From positions 13,766 through 77,765 of the forward strand of contig JAPUDV010000057.1 of assembly GCA_027492875.1 (NCBI GenBank): a DNA stretch of 64,000 nt, in the 5' to 3' direction. Below the pieces are notes generated by a model. That model ran no database searches, was not told where the DNA came from, and worked only from the letters and a program-made list of their open reading frames with translations. Of the stretch, positions 25,916 through 35,746 are shown one piece after another. This stretch comes from Candidatus Competibacteraceae bacterium (lineage in GTDB: Bacteria > Pseudomonadota > Gammaproteobacteria > Competibacterales > Competibacteraceae). Every line of letters starts with the position of its first letter. Position 1 is the stretch's first letter. The position numbers and the translations under genes are program-made.

Positions 25916-27541
25916 CTACCACCCGCGCCAACCGTGCCGGTTGAAGAACTTCACCGCAGCCCGGAGAAACAGGCCGATATGGCGGATTCCCTTGCGGGCG
26001 GCATGACCGCCGAGATGGACGATGCGCACCGTCGGCACATGGATCAGCCGCGTCACCGTCGCCAGTCGCAGGCTCAAATCGAAATCCTCGAAATAGAGAA
26101 AATACTCCGGGCGGAAGCCTCCAACCTGCTCCAGCGCTGCCCGCCGGCACAGCATGAAACAGCCGCTAGCGATGGGCGGATCCCATAGCACGGCATCGCC
26201 GGCCTGATCGCGCAGTTCGTAACGATCCAGCCGGTTCTGAAAACGCCGCCGCAATCCGGCCGGGGCAAATCCGCGCAATGCCAGATCCAGCACGGTCGGA
26301 TAACGCTTGCACAGATACTGCCGCCGGCCGTCTCCGTCCCAAGCCGCCGGCGCCACCAGCCCCACCTCGGGATGGGCGGCCAGAAACATCAAGCCCTCGC
26401 TCAGGGCATCTTCTTCCAGCAGCACGTCGGGATTGAGAATGAGGTGAAACTCGCCGGTCCCCTGATGAAACGCCAGGTTGTGTCCGGCCCCATAACCGAC
26501 ATTGCCCTGTCCGCTGAGCAATGCGACCGTTGCCGGCAAATCCGCCGCATCCAGCAATCGCCGCAAGGATTCGCGCCAATCGGCGCCGGGACCGTTATCG
26601 ACCAGGATCAATTGCGCCCGATCCAGCAGCTTCCGTTCGCTCGCATGCCGCAGTGCCCGCCCCAGCTTTTCCAGCACCGTGGTCAGCACAGGCAAATCGG
26701 GCGCATGGGTGACGATGGCCACCGTCAGCGAGGGGGCCACTGGAAACCGTCGCGCCGCCAGTCGCGCCGTCAGCGCCGCCTGGGCCACCGCCGCCGCCTC
26801 GGAGGGTACAGAGACCTTCGTCTCGCCCGCGTCATCCACCAGCGCGGCGGTCACGATGAACTGATAAACCAGTGCCTCGGGCCGATCCAGCAAGGCGCGG
26901 ATCACCTCGACCGGCAGCGTCTCGGCCCAGCCACCGTCGATCCACTGATCGACGAATTCGGACTGGTCCAGCTCCACGATCGTCGTTTCCAGCGCGACCG
27001 CCCGCAAACCGTGCTTCTCCAGCAAGCGGCGCAGAGAGTCGTGGGTGAAGAAACGCAGATGCGTGTCGTCGAGCAGTCCCTCGGGCCGGTAGCGGAAATC
27101 GCCGGCCAGCAGTTCGGCGATCAGACCGGCATAGGCCGCATTCGGCACCGACAACAGCACTCGTCCGTTCGGGGCCAGCAGGTCGGGCAGTTGCGCGAGA
27201 AGCGCGCCGGGCTGGCGCAGATGCTCCAAAATATCGGCGCAGAGGATGAAGTCGTAGCGCTGGCCGGCAAAACGCTCGATCAGCGCGATGCTTTCGAGGT
27301 CGGCGCATTCCAACTGGCGGTACCAGGGCGCCGCCTCCGCCACCGCTTCCGGGTTGTACTCAACCCCGTCCACCACGCAGCCGAGCGCCTCGGTCAGATA
27401 GCGACCCAGCACGCCCGGACCGGCGCCCAGATCCAGCACCCGGCTACCGGGTCGGATCTGGCGGGCGAGTCTGGCCAGCGAGTCCTGGCCGTCCGGGTTC
27501 AGGGCGCGATGATAAACATGATCGGTGGGAACGATAGCCAT
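25916..27541 (-). CDS. Methyltransferase-GT2 fusion protein
   Basis: About 541 residues from ATG 27541 (a TTG three codons earlier is possible). The N-terminal SAM methyltransferase domain (about 25-200) has VLDLGAGPGVLGRYL, DFILCADILEHL and LLSVPNAAY. A linker is followed by a GT2 domain (about 280-540) with LTVAIVTHAPDL, ILVDNGPG, HLILNPDVLLEEDAL and YFLYFEDFDLSLRL. Having both activities in one chain suggests methylation and sugar transfer on the same growing glycan, as in chain-capping systems; this is inference. The NPDV motif in place of DxD occurs in many rhamnosyltransferase-like GT2 enzymes. It lies between a GT2 gene and the epimerase gene. Confidence 0.88.
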   Translation of the reverse strand: MAIVPTDHVYHRALNPDGQDSLARLARQIRPGSRVLDLGAGPGVLGRYLTEALGCVVDGVEYNPEAVAEAAPWYRQLECADLESIALIERFAGQRYDFILCADILEHLRQPGALLAQLPDLLAPNGRVLLSVPNAAYAGLIAELLAGDFRYRPEGLLDDTHLRFFTHDSLRRLLEKHGLRAVALETTIVELDQSEFVDQWIDGGWAETLPVEVIRALLDRPEALVYQFIVTAALVDDAGETKVSVPSEAAAVAQAALTARLAARRFPVAPSLTVAIVTHAPDLPVLTTVLEKLGRALRHASERKLLDRAQLILVDNGPGADWRESLRRLLDAADLPATVALLSGQGNVGYGAGHNLAFHQGTGEFHLILNPDVLLEEDALSEGLMFLAAHPEVGLVAPAAWDGDGRRQYLCKRYPTVLDLALRGFAPAGLRRRFQNRLDRYELRDQAGDAVLWDPPIASGCFMLCRRAALEQVGGFRPEYFLYFEDFDLSLRLATVTRLIHVPTVRIVHLGGHAARKGIRHIGLFLRAAVKFFNRHGWRGW

Positions 27542-27556
27542 AGACTTCAAACCTGC

Positions 27557-28537
27557 TCAGCCACCGCCGCGCCGGCAGAGCGCCAGCAGGCCGTGGCTCA
27601 TCGTGTGTCGCAACCCCCAAGCCGAAACTCGACGGTGGACCTGGATAACGCGCCGTTGCCGCCAGCAGCACGAAAGCCCGCACAGGGCATCCCGCTTGGC
27701 CCGTAGCAGCGGACCAGCCTGACCGCGCAACGCGTACCAAAGCACGGTGCCCAGATTCAGCAGCAGATGCTGCGGCAGATACAGCCAGAACAGGGGGCCG
27801 GGCATGTTTTTACAATACGTCCAGACCAGGTTGCGATGACCGTGATAGAGCGAAAACGGGCTGCGCCGGCCGGTCACCGCCGAACCGACATGCCGGACCA
27901 CGGCATCCGCCACGTAGCGGCTGCAATAGCCGAGCAGGCGCAATCTAAATCCCAAATCGACATCCTCGAAATAACAGAAAAAATCTTCGTCGAAACCGCC
28001 CGCTTCGAGAAAAATATCGCGGCGATACAATGCCGCCGCCGCGCAAGGCGCAAAAATTTCTCCACTGGCGCTCGCGCCGACGGCCGTGGGCCGACCGTGA
28101 TCGCGCCGCCAAGCCAAGCCGCTGACATGATAGACATCGCCGGTGCCATCGAGCCGGCTGGAGTCGCTGGCATCCACCAGCCGAGAGCCGAAACTGGCGC
28201 ATTCGGGATGCTTGTCCGCCGCCGCCAGCAAGCGCTCCAGCCAGTCCGGCTGCGGAAAAGCATCGGGATTGAGCAGCGCCAACCATTCCACCTCACCCGC
28301 CCACCGTACCGCCAGATTGTTGGCGGCGGCAAAGCCCCGATTGCGGTTCGAGCGAATCCATTCCGCTTCGGGGTATTCGGACTCCAGCCAATCGGCGGAA
28401 CTGTCGCTGCTGGCGTTGTCCACCACGATCACCCGTTCCGGGTGCCGGGTCTGGGCACGCAGGTGGCGCAAGCACTCCCCGAGCAGGTCTCCACTGTTGA
28501 AGTTGACGATAATCACCGCCACACCACCGACACTCAA
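27557..28537 (-). CDS. GT2 glycosyltransferase, rhamnosyltransferase-like
   Basis: 326 residues from TTG 28537, chosen because AAGGAGA lies 6 nt before it. The 57 residues that would extend it upstream are low-complexity Arg/Gly/Pro and lack family similarity. GT2 motifs: VAVIIVNFNSG, VIVVDNASSD, RGFAAANNLAV, LALLNPDAFPQ and FFCYFEDVDLGFRL. The C-terminus is hydrophobic then basic, consistent with membrane association. It is first in the five-gene minus-strand operon and divergent from the WbsX-type gene across 227 bp. Probable role: transfer of dTDP-rhamnose or a similar sugar to a lipid-linked glycan. Confidence 0.87.
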   Translation of the reverse strand: MSVGGVAVIIVNFNSGDLLGECLRHLRAQTRHPERVIVVDNASSDSSADWLESEYPEAEWIRSNRNRGFAAANNLAVRWAGEVEWLALLNPDAFPQPDWLERLLAAADKHPECASFGSRLVDASDSSRLDGTGDVYHVSGLAWRRDHGRPTAVGASASGEIFAPCAAAALYRRDIFLEAGGFDEDFFCYFEDVDLGFRLRLLGYCSRYVADAVVRHVGSAVTGRRSPFSLYHGHRNLVWTYCKNMPGPLFWLYLPQHLLLNLGTVLWYALRGQAGPLLRAKRDALCGLSCCWRQRRVIQVHRRVSAWGLRHTMSHGLLALCRRGGG

Positions 28538-28543
28538 ATCCTG

Positions 28544-28550
28544 TCTCCTT
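28544..28550 (-). promoter_or_regulatory. Ribosome binding site fixing the TTG start at 28537
   Basis: AAGGAGA on the minus strand, 6 nt upstream of the TTG; no comparable site precedes the longer reading frame. Confidence 0.6.
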
Positions 28551-28764
28551 GCTCCTGTCGTCTCCCTAGCGCGCCGCCCGGCTAATTTCCCGGCAGGCGG
28601 CAATCTCCTAGAATGCCGGCTCGAAGGCATCCGGCGGTGTACCCCGTTTCCCGGCGACGCAACCCCGACGGGGCGCTCACCATAGCCGTTCCATCCTGCC
28701 GAAATCAATCACCGCCCACGCGGCCCGCCGCCGGCCAAACCACCATCACCCCCCACCAACCCAC

Positions 28765-30087
28765 ATGCCCAGCAGAATCCGAATCCTGGCAGGAAAAAGT
28801 GCCCGCTTTCTCTATCGCCGGCTGCCGCTGCCGCTGCCGCTCCGGTGGCGCATCAAATCCTTTTTCTACCGGCATCTTGGCCTGTTTCTCAAAAACAGCG
28901 CCAACTACCGGCAATGGCTGATCCAGACCGGGGCTCTCCGACCGGATTCGGCGTGGTTCTCCGGTTCGGCAACGGTTCCACCGCAATCGATGCTGGATAT
29001 CGACGAGGAAAACCTGGCTCCATCCAAGGCATCGGCGGACGAGCCGGTGCGCCTGATCGCTTTCTACCTGCCGCAATATCATCCGATCCCGGAAAACGAC
29101 CGTTGGTGGGGCAAGGGCTTCACCGAATGGACCAACGTCACCAAGGCCACGCCCAATTTCGCCGGCCACCCCCAGCCGCGCCTGCCGGCCGATCTGGGAT
29201 TTTACGACCTGCGGGTGCCCGAAGTTCGCGACGAGCAGGCCGCCTTGGCCCGACAATACGGGATTCATGGTTTCTGTTACTACTACTACTGGTTCGCCGG
29301 CAAACGGTTGCTGAACCGGCCTCTGGACGAAGTGGTGCACTCCGGTGATCCCGACTTCCCGTTCTGCGTCTGCTGGGCCAACGAGAATTGGAGCCGGCGC
29401 TGGGACGGTCTCCACGCCGACATTCTGATCGCCCAGCAACATTCCGACGAGGACGATCTGAACTTCATCAAAACCCTGGAGCCCGCCTTGCGCGACCGGC
29501 GCTACATCCGGGTCAACGACCGGCCGCTGCTGCTGGTCTACCGCATCGGCCTGCTGCCGGACCCAAGCCGCACTGCCGCGATCTGGCGGCGGTATAGTCG
29601 CGAGGCGGGTCTTGGCGATCTCTACCTGGCAGCGGTGCAAAGCTTTGGCGCCGCCGACGATCCGCGCGGTTTCGGCTTTGACGCCGCCGTCGAGTTCCCG
29701 CCGCACGCCATGGCGGTGCTGGCCGAACGACCGGCGCGGATGCTGAATCCCAACTTCCAGGGCATGTTCTACGACTATGCCGCCACCGCCGAGGTCTTCA
29801 TGAACCGGCCGGCGGCGCCCTATCCCCTTTTCCGCACCGCCATGCCGTCCTGGGACAACACCGCCCGCCGGCAGGACGCCAGCGAGATTTTCCTGAACGC
29901 CACCCCGGAATATTACGAACGCTGGCTGCGGCAACTGGTGGAACGAACCCGCCGGAATCGCCCCGATCACGAACGCCTGGTGTTCATCAACGCCTGGAAC
30001 GAATGGGCCGAAGGCAACTATTTGGAACCCGACCAACAATTCGGCCATCGCTATCTGGAAGCGACCCGCAATGCCATCGGGCGGTGA
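28765..30087 (+). CDS. WbsX-type glycosyltransferase / GH99-like domain protein
   Basis: 440 residues from ATG 28765. The WbsX signature starts at about 92: IAFYLPQYHPIPENDRWWG, then GFTEWTNV, GFCYYYYWF, CWANENWSRRWDG and, near the end, INAWNEWAEGNYLEPD. WbsX proteins are found in O-antigen and other polysaccharide loci; their fold is related to GH99-like barrels and the exact reaction is not settled. The basic first ~60 residues (including FYRHLGLFLKNSANYRQW) resemble the start of the neighbouring 733-residue glycosyltransferase. Its TGA abuts the stop of that convergent gene with no base between (TGATCA). Confidence 0.9.
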   Translation: MPSRIRILAGKSARFLYRRLPLPLPLRWRIKSFFYRHLGLFLKNSANYRQWLIQTGALRPDSAWFSGSATVPPQSMLDIDEENLAPSKASADEPVRLIAFYLPQYHPIPENDRWWGKGFTEWTNVTKATPNFAGHPQPRLPADLGFYDLRVPEVRDEQAALARQYGIHGFCYYYYWFAGKRLLNRPLDEVVHSGDPDFPFCVCWANENWSRRWDGLHADILIAQQHSDEDDLNFIKTLEPALRDRRYIRVNDRPLLLVYRIGLLPDPSRTAAIWRRYSREAGLGDLYLAAVQSFGAADDPRGFGFDAAVEFPPHAMAVLAERPARMLNPNFQGMFYDYAATAEVFMNRPAAPYPLFRTAMPSWDNTARRQDASEIFLNATPEYYERWLRQLVERTRRNRPDHERLVFINAWNEWAEGNYLEPDQQFGHRYLEATRNAIGR

Positions 30088-32289
30088 TCATGGCGAGGGT
30101 GCGCCGTCACCCACCGACGCCAAGGATTGCTCCGACGCGGTGGAAATATCGTCGAGCAGTCTGCCCAGCCGTTCCAACCCTCGGGCGTAGGAAAAATTCT
30201 GCTCCATGAACTCCCGGCCGTTTGCGGACAGGCTATTCCACAACGCTTCGTTCTGATACGCCTCGATAACCGCGTCGGCAAAGCGCTCGGCATCGGCGCC
30301 GATCATGACGTTCGCCCGATCCGTAAGCCCCATGCCCTCGGCGGCGACCGGGGTGGCCACGCAGGGCACGCCATGGCTCAGGCTGGTGCCGATTTTGCCC
30401 TTGATGCCCGCCCCGTAGCGCAACGGCGCCACCGACAGGCGGCAACGGGCGAAGAGCGGCGCCAAATGCTCGACGTAGCCGACCACTTCCACGCCCGGCT
30501 CGCGCCCCAGTCCGGCGACATCATCGGACATATTGCTGCCGACGATCAGGAACCGCATTTCAGGGACCGCTTGCCGGATTCGCGGCCAGATCTCGGCCAC
30601 AAAGTAATTGACGGCGTCGATGTTCGGGTCGAACAGGAAGCCGCCGATAAACACGATGTCGCGGCGCTGCTGGAAAGGCGCAGCCGAACCGTGAATTTCC
30701 CGCGCGTAGGGAATCGCCGCCACCCGAATATCCGGCCATTCGCGCCGCACGATCTCCCGTTCGGATTCGCTGATCACGATCGTCGCGTCGGACTGCCGCA
30801 TCACCGCGTATTCCAGCGCCTTGGTCCGGCGGGCCTGTTTGGCGAGTTCGGTCGATTGCTCGACCTGCGCCTGCCGCTCCTCGCGGACAAAATGCAGATC
30901 GACCGTGTTGAAAATCACCCGGGCGTTCCGACAGAAACGCCGGACCGCCCCGATATGCTGCGCCGCATGATGCGCGCGCTCCAGCATGACCAGATCGTAG
31001 TAGGCGCCACACGTTTCCAGATGGGCGCTTAACGAGGATGTGTAAGGCTGGTAAAGGCACTCGACCCCGATGCGCTGGAGCGCTTCGGTATAACGGCCGG
31101 CATGGCGCAAGTCGTGCGGACAGAACACCACCTTAAAGCCGAGTGCCTGCATCATCCGAATATATTGCAGGGTATCGATGGAACCGGAATCCTTATCCGG
31201 CATGGGCGTCGTCACATCGACGATCAGCGCCCACCGACGGGCGACGCGCTCCCGCGCCAGCCAGGGATTGTCCTCGCGGGTTCCGTGCCCGGCCAGAACC
31301 TCTCGCCATTTGGCCAGAAACTTGGTTTGATTGACGAGCTGATAGGCTTTGACTCCCTGGCGGACATCGGTGCCGGAGGTCACGCCCTCGAAGTGAATCA
31401 CCCTGGAAAAGGGTTGCAGCAACACCCGATAGCCCGCCTGCCGGACGGCGAAGGCGAGATCCGTGTCCTCGTAGTAAGCGGGCGCGAACCGGTCGTCGAA
31501 CCCACCCAAAATCTCGAATAAAAGTCGCGGAATCATGAGGCTGGCTCCGGAGCAGTAGTCCACCTCTCGCAGGAAGGCGTACTCCGGCCGATTGGCGTCA
31601 TCGTCGCGCCCGTAGTTCAAACCCGACCCATCGCTCCAGATCAGTCCGCCCGCTTCTTGCAGACGTCCGTCCGGATAAACCAGCTTCGATCCGACCAAAC
31701 CCACATCGGCGTGGGCGGTGAACGTATCCAGCAACTCGTCCAGCCAACCGGGCAGCACCTCGGTATCGTTGTTGAGAAACAGGAGATAGTCGCCTCGAGC
31801 GTGCACAGTTGCCTTGTTGCAGCTCCGCAGAAAGCCCAGGTTCGTGTCGTTGTGGATCACGCGCATCCCACGCGCCAAGGCCAGCAACTCGGATGTGCGA
31901 TCAGTGGAACAATCGTCCAGGACGATCACTTCGTAAGAAGCGCGGGGCTGGCTGCGCTGGATCGAGCGCAGGCAGTGCAGAGTATACGCAACTTGGTTGT
32001 GGACCGGCACGATGATCGACACTTGGGGAGCATCGACCTCAGGAAAGTTGATCGCGGCCGCGTCTTCCGGCGTTTCCACCGGCACCGGCGTGGCCAACGC
32101 GGCATGGAAAATCGGCGCCGCCAGCCCCTGAGTTTCCCGCCAGCGCCGATAGGCCGCCGTGTTCTGGAACAGCCGGGGAAACCGTTCGAAGGCACGATGC
32201 GCCAATTCGATTTTGCTGGTGCGGGCCAGCGGCATATGCCGGTACAGCCAACGGATTAATTGCTGGGTCAAAAGGGCTTGGGTCTCCAC
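30088..32289 (-). CDS. GT2-GT4 fusion glycosyltransferase
   Basis: 733 residues from a GTG. A ~60-residue N-terminal segment ([17 protein letters not shown]) is shared in style with the WbsX-type protein. The GT2 domain (about 90-330) has [34 protein letters not shown] and [11 protein letters not shown]. The GT4-like domain (about 360-710) has [48 protein letters not shown] and [17 protein letters not shown]. Such two-active-site proteins can build a disaccharide repeat or add two sugars in sequence. Nothing nearby on the same strand is tightly coupled to it. Specificity unknown. Confidence 0.9.
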   Translation of the reverse strand: METQALLTQQLIRWLYRHMPLARTSKIELAHRAFERFPRLFQNTAAYRRWRETQGLAAPIFHAALATPVPVETPEDAAAINFPEVDAPQVSIIVPVHNQVAYTLHCLRSIQRSQPRASYEVIVLDDCSTDRTSELLALARGMRVIHNDTNLGFLRSCNKATVHARGDYLLFLNNDTEVLPGWLDELLDTFTAHADVGLVGSKLVYPDGRLQEAGGLIWSDGSGLNYGRDDDANRPEYAFLREVDYCSGASLMIPRLLFEILGGFDDRFAPAYYEDTDLAFAVRQAGYRVLLQPFSRVIHFEGVTSGTDVRQGVKAYQLVNQTKFLAKWREVLAGHGTREDNPWLARERVARRWALIVDVTTPMPDKDSGSIDTLQYIRMMQALGFKVVFCPHDLRHAGRYTEALQRIGVECLYQPYTSSLSAHLETCGAYYDLVMLERAHHAAQHIGAVRRFCRNARVIFNTVDLHFVREERQAQVEQSTELAKQARRTKALEYAVMRQSDATIVISESEREIVRREWPDIRVAAIPYAREIHGSAAPFQQRRDIVFIGGFLFDPNIDAVNYFVAEIWPRIRQAVPEMRFLIVGSNMSDDVAGLGREPGVEVVGYVEHLAPLFARCRLSVAPLRYGAGIKGKIGTSLSHGVPCVATPVAAEGMGLTDRANVMIGADAERFADAVIEAYQNEALWNSLSANGREFMEQNFSYARGLERLGRLLDDISTASEQSLASVGDGAPSP

Positions 32290-32379
32290 CGTGACAACCC
32301 GGTCAGGATCGGTTTACAGACTCGACCGCGCTATCATCCGCTTATGCTTCAATAACCGATTATCGTGATTGAATGGGTA

Positions 32380-34692
32380 TTAGGCTTTCAACCGCCCCAC
32401 CATTCTCCGCACGGCATGAGACAACACGCGCATGGGACCCATTAATTCCCAAGAGGTTGATTCGCGGATCATGGCGATTACTTGCAGGGCCTCTTGAGCA
32501 CTGGATATGCGCGGTCTGCTCTCAGCCGGCAGCCCGCGCGAACGCAATATGGCGGATCGCAAGGGTCTGAGTAACCGCCATGAAGTTGAATCCCAGTATT
32601 CATCGACCAATGCCTGCCAGGTTTCTATTCCTCCGCCATAGCTTCCGGTTTGTTGTTCGGAATTTTGATTTGGATAGGCAAAAGCACGAAAGAAAAGACC
32701 GTAGGAAAAATGAATAAGATCCCGCATGACAACGGGTACGGTTTCCAGATACGGCCGAAGCGGGCGTATATGATTTTCATACCTCGGCGTGGTATTGACC
32801 ATGCTATCCTCCGCCATCCGGTACCAGAACAGCGGCTCTGGAATGACCTGTAGACGATAGCCTTTCAGCACAGCGCGGGCAAAAAATTCCCAGTCTTCAT
32901 GCCCGATTCCATAATCCTCGGTAAATCCTCCCAAAGCTTCGAATACATCACTGCGAATCAGGGCGTTGGCATCTCCGAAGCAATTTTTAAACATGCCCAC
33001 GGCTGCTGCACCACCGATAGGTAACGACCGAGCGCCCGGAACTTGATAGCTACCTGGTTCGCCTTTACCCCGGAATGCGTCAATAAAGCAAGTCAGAATA
33101 TCCGCGCCTGATGCCTGAGCTGCCTTAACGAATGTACTTAGCTCATGGGGTTTAGCGACGTTATCATCGTCCATAAAGACCAAGTATTCACCACGAGCAT
33201 GACGGGTGGCAGTGTTACGTGCTGCGCCTAGATAGCGGTTTTTCTGGCGCACCAAGCGCCAACCGCGCATGGTAAAATCGGATTCAAGCGTGTTGAGATA
33301 ATCCAGCGCATCGGGGTCAGTGCTGCCATCATCCACTAAAATGACTTCAAAATTCGGATAATCTTGAGCTTTAATTGATTTGAGAGCATAACTAAGGTAC
33401 ACAGGTCGGTTAAAGTGTGTCATGCATACACTAACAAGAGGAAACTTTGACACCTGATCATTTACTATGCTAAGAGGCTTTGGCACACAAATAGTATTAT
33501 GCCATTTTAGCCAGTTATCTATATTCTCTTCCAATGGAACCACCGGCCGCGCTGGATTTATGCCTTCACGTAAGACCTTCTTGAACTTATCTGCCAATTC
33601 ATCAGAACGGGTAGCAAATAAAACACACCGTCTATCCTCCGGAACAATTAGTTCCGAAGTACCACCTACATTACTAGCCAGGAAAGGTATACCTGTATAC
33701 AGGCAAGCCTGCACTGCATATGGCGAACTTTCCAATAATGAAGGAATAACTGCTATCCGCAGATTTTTACTTAAATATTTAATAGCATTATGATGGTTTA
33801 TATCTGTAATAAATTGCACTGGCCAAGGCCAATTAATCATCCGTTTTCGGAGATAGTTTTCACTTCCTTGGCCATTGATTGTCGCTATCTTACCCAGAAA
33901 GGTCACTTTGAAATCACATAACCCAGCCCTTTCCAATTTATCAATTGCATCACAAAAAAGCATTATACCTTTGCGCCATTCAAGCTGCCCAAAGAAAACC
34001 AGCTCATTTACCGCTAGTGGCTTAGCTGAATTGGCTCTAGGAGTACATTTATCTATATCAGTTAGATTAGGATGAATCCAGATTTGTTTGGGCAAGCGCC
34101 AGCCCTCACGTTTGATCCAATCAAGCAAGTAGCAATTCGGGCTTACAACAATATCTGCGAGCGCCACACTTTCTCGCTCCATAAAATCTAACTCAATGCT
34201 TTCAAGCGACTCTGTATATGTTTTGATGCCTGCTCTGTGCCAACTACTGGGATTATGTATACCAACACACATTATTGTATCTTTAAAATATAGCCCTTGT
34301 CGTTTAGCCAAAAAACTGAAAAAACCATGCCCTTTAGTCTCTGGAAAATGAATGAGATCAAAAGATTCTGTTTTCAGCCACTGATAAATGTTGTAAGACT
34401 GCTGTACTATTTGAGAACCGTAATAAGAGATTGAATTGTCCTGACACAGGACAATAAAGCGTATATTTTCTTGTCGGTAATACTGGCGCAAAAACCCGGT
34501 ATCCAGTTTTTTTGACTGGCCACAAAACGTATAAAGTATAGTGACATGATGACCATTCCTGGCCAAGACTAAAGCTAGCGAGTGATAAGCTGTCCCAATA
34601 CCATCGTCTTGGGCGGATTCCACAATAGCGGAGGTAGCGATACAGATGCGCAAAGCACGTCCTCGTTCCAAGCTTGATGGATGTACAGTCAT
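32380..34692 (-). CDS. GT4-GT2 fusion glycosyltransferase with C-terminal SxSW tail repeats
   Basis: 770 residues from ATG 34692. GT4-like domain (about 14-395): LRICIATSAIVESAQDDGIG, VFFGQLEWRKGIMLF, SSPYAVQACLYTGIPFLAS. GT2 domain (about 420-650): LVSVCMTHFNRP, VILVDDGSTDP, EYLVFMDDDNVAKP (three Asp in the DxD site), GHEDWEFFARAV. Two short C-terminal units, STSWRLLRPLR and STSWELMGPMR, each lead into a basic helix. The N-terminal third is AT-richer than the rest, suggesting module exchange. The family context is polysaccharide synthesis; donor and acceptor cannot be assigned. Confidence 0.88.
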   Translation of the reverse strand: MTVHPSSLERGRALRICIATSAIVESAQDDGIGTAYHSLALVLARNGHHVTILYTFCGQSKKLDTGFLRQYYRQENIRFIVLCQDNSISYYGSQIVQQSYNIYQWLKTESFDLIHFPETKGHGFFSFLAKRQGLYFKDTIMCVGIHNPSSWHRAGIKTYTESLESIELDFMERESVALADIVVSPNCYLLDWIKREGWRLPKQIWIHPNLTDIDKCTPRANSAKPLAVNELVFFGQLEWRKGIMLFCDAIDKLERAGLCDFKVTFLGKIATINGQGSENYLRKRMINWPWPVQFITDINHHNAIKYLSKNLRIAVIPSLLESSPYAVQACLYTGIPFLASNVGGTSELIVPEDRRCVLFATRSDELADKFKKVLREGINPARPVVPLEENIDNWLKWHNTICVPKPLSIVNDQVSKFPLVSVCMTHFNRPVYLSYALKSIKAQDYPNFEVILVDDGSTDPDALDYLNTLESDFTMRGWRLVRQKNRYLGAARNTATRHARGEYLVFMDDDNVAKPHELSTFVKAAQASGADILTCFIDAFRGKGEPGSYQVPGARSLPIGGAAAVGMFKNCFGDANALIRSDVFEALGGFTEDYGIGHEDWEFFARAVLKGYRLQVIPEPLFWYRMAEDSMVNTTPRYENHIRPLRPYLETVPVVMRDLIHFSYGLFFRAFAYPNQNSEQQTGSYGGGIETWQALVDEYWDSTSWRLLRPLRSAILRSRGLPAESRPRISSAQEALQVIAMIRESTSWELMGPMRVLSHAVRRMVGRLKA

Positions 34693-34846
34693 ACGGTCAA
34701 CCGACCTATAAAAGTCTATTTTGAGTCAAGAGAAATCACTCGCCTAAAGTTGCTCTTTGTTTAGACATCAAGTAGAATTTTACCTTCCACTAATCATTAG
34801 ATCCAATGAATAAATGGTTCTGATAAGAGCGAAACAGGAAAAGCTT

Positions 34847-35734
34847 ATGCATTCTTTAATTAACCCTCCTATCATATCAATTATTATCCTAACAAAGAAC
34901 GGAGGCAACCTTTTCCAAGCATGTCTAAATGCCATTTTTTCACAGGAAATAGATCTATCCTATGAGGTCGTTATAGTTGACTCCGGCTCTACTGATGATA
35001 CTCTAAAATTTATTAGTGAATATCCAGTCCAGCTTTACAATATAGCCCCTGAAAATTTCAGCTTTGGTCCTACACGGGATTATGCTTTTTCCCAAGCCAG
35101 AGGTCAGTATCTAGTAACATTATCGCAAGACGTGGTGCCCGCAAATCGTAATTGGCTGGCGAAAATAACAGATCCATTAGTTTCCGATACCGCTGATGTT
35201 GTTCAGGGATTAACTATCGTTCCAAGAGATAGTGATGGTTATAATAGGGATATCTTTTTTTGGGAAAAGAATGGGTTATTTTATTTCACCAGTGAAGGAG
35301 ATAAATTTATTAAAGATTTTGGAAACATTCCTCTTTCTTGCTGTAGTCTCGCCATCAAGAAGAAGGCGTGGGCAGAAACTGGTTTTGGTGATGTATTAAT
35401 GAATGAAGATAAAGCTATCCAAAAAAAGTTAGTAGAAAAAAACTATAGAATAGCGTTTGCAAATGATTCTTTAGCGTTTCATGGACATAATTATACTTTA
35501 AAATCCTTAATAGATAGATGCGAGAATGAAGGTCTCGGCTGGAAATGTATAGGAGTATCATATTCATTTTCTCAAATGCTTAAGGATCTAATACCAGAAA
35601 AAAAACTTTATAATTTTTTTATAACAAATTTGCGGAATAAAGAAATCAATAGCACTGCGGAACTACTATTTTTATTTATTAGACCCCTCTTTGTATATAA
35701 GGGGAATCGATTTGGCAAAGCCTATAAAAAATAG
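34847..35734 (+). CDS. GT2 rhamnosyltransferase-like enzyme
   Basis: 295 residues from ATG 34847, preferred over ATG 34814 because CAGGAAA lies about 8 nt before it. It begins IISIIILTKNGGNLFQACL, has VVIVDSGSTDDTL, FSFGPTRDYAF and VTLSQDVVPANRNWL. The SQD motif replaces DxD as in WbbL/RfbF-type dTDP-rhamnosyltransferases, so rhamnose transfer is the best guess and fits rmlACD in the window. C-terminal residues are basic and hydrophobic, giving peripheral membrane contact. It is strongly AT-rich and alone on the + strand between minus-strand genes, which suggests insertion by transfer. Confidence 0.85.
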   Translation: MHSLINPPIISIIILTKNGGNLFQACLNAIFSQEIDLSYEVVIVDSGSTDDTLKFISEYPVQLYNIAPENFSFGPTRDYAFSQARGQYLVTLSQDVVPANRNWLAKITDPLVSDTADVVQGLTIVPRDSDGYNRDIFFWEKNGLFYFTSEGDKFIKDFGNIPLSCCSLAIKKKAWAETGFGDVLMNEDKAIQKKLVEKNYRIAFANDSLAFHGHNYTLKSLIDRCENEGLGWKCIGVSYSFSQMLKDLIPEKKLYNFFITNLRNKEINSTAELLFLFIRPLFVYKGNRFGKAYKK

Positions 35735-35746
35735 GCCACACTGAAA

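Noticed and set aside
25923-26150. N-terminal extension of the epimerase
   Set aside because: It overlaps the GT2 end of the upstream gene and precedes the Rossmann start; a GTG at the junction explains the start better.
26372-27706. A 444-codon plus-strand open frame
   Set aside because: Antisense shadow of the methyltransferase-GT2 gene, rich in Gln/Arg/Gly with no domain.
28538-28708. 57-residue N-terminal extension of the GT2 gene
   Set aside because: Low-complexity residues; a ribosome site places the start at TTG 28537.
28705-30048. A 447-codon minus-strand open frame opposite the WbsX-type gene
   Set aside because: The plus strand carries unmistakable WbsX motifs; the antisense frame has no family pattern.
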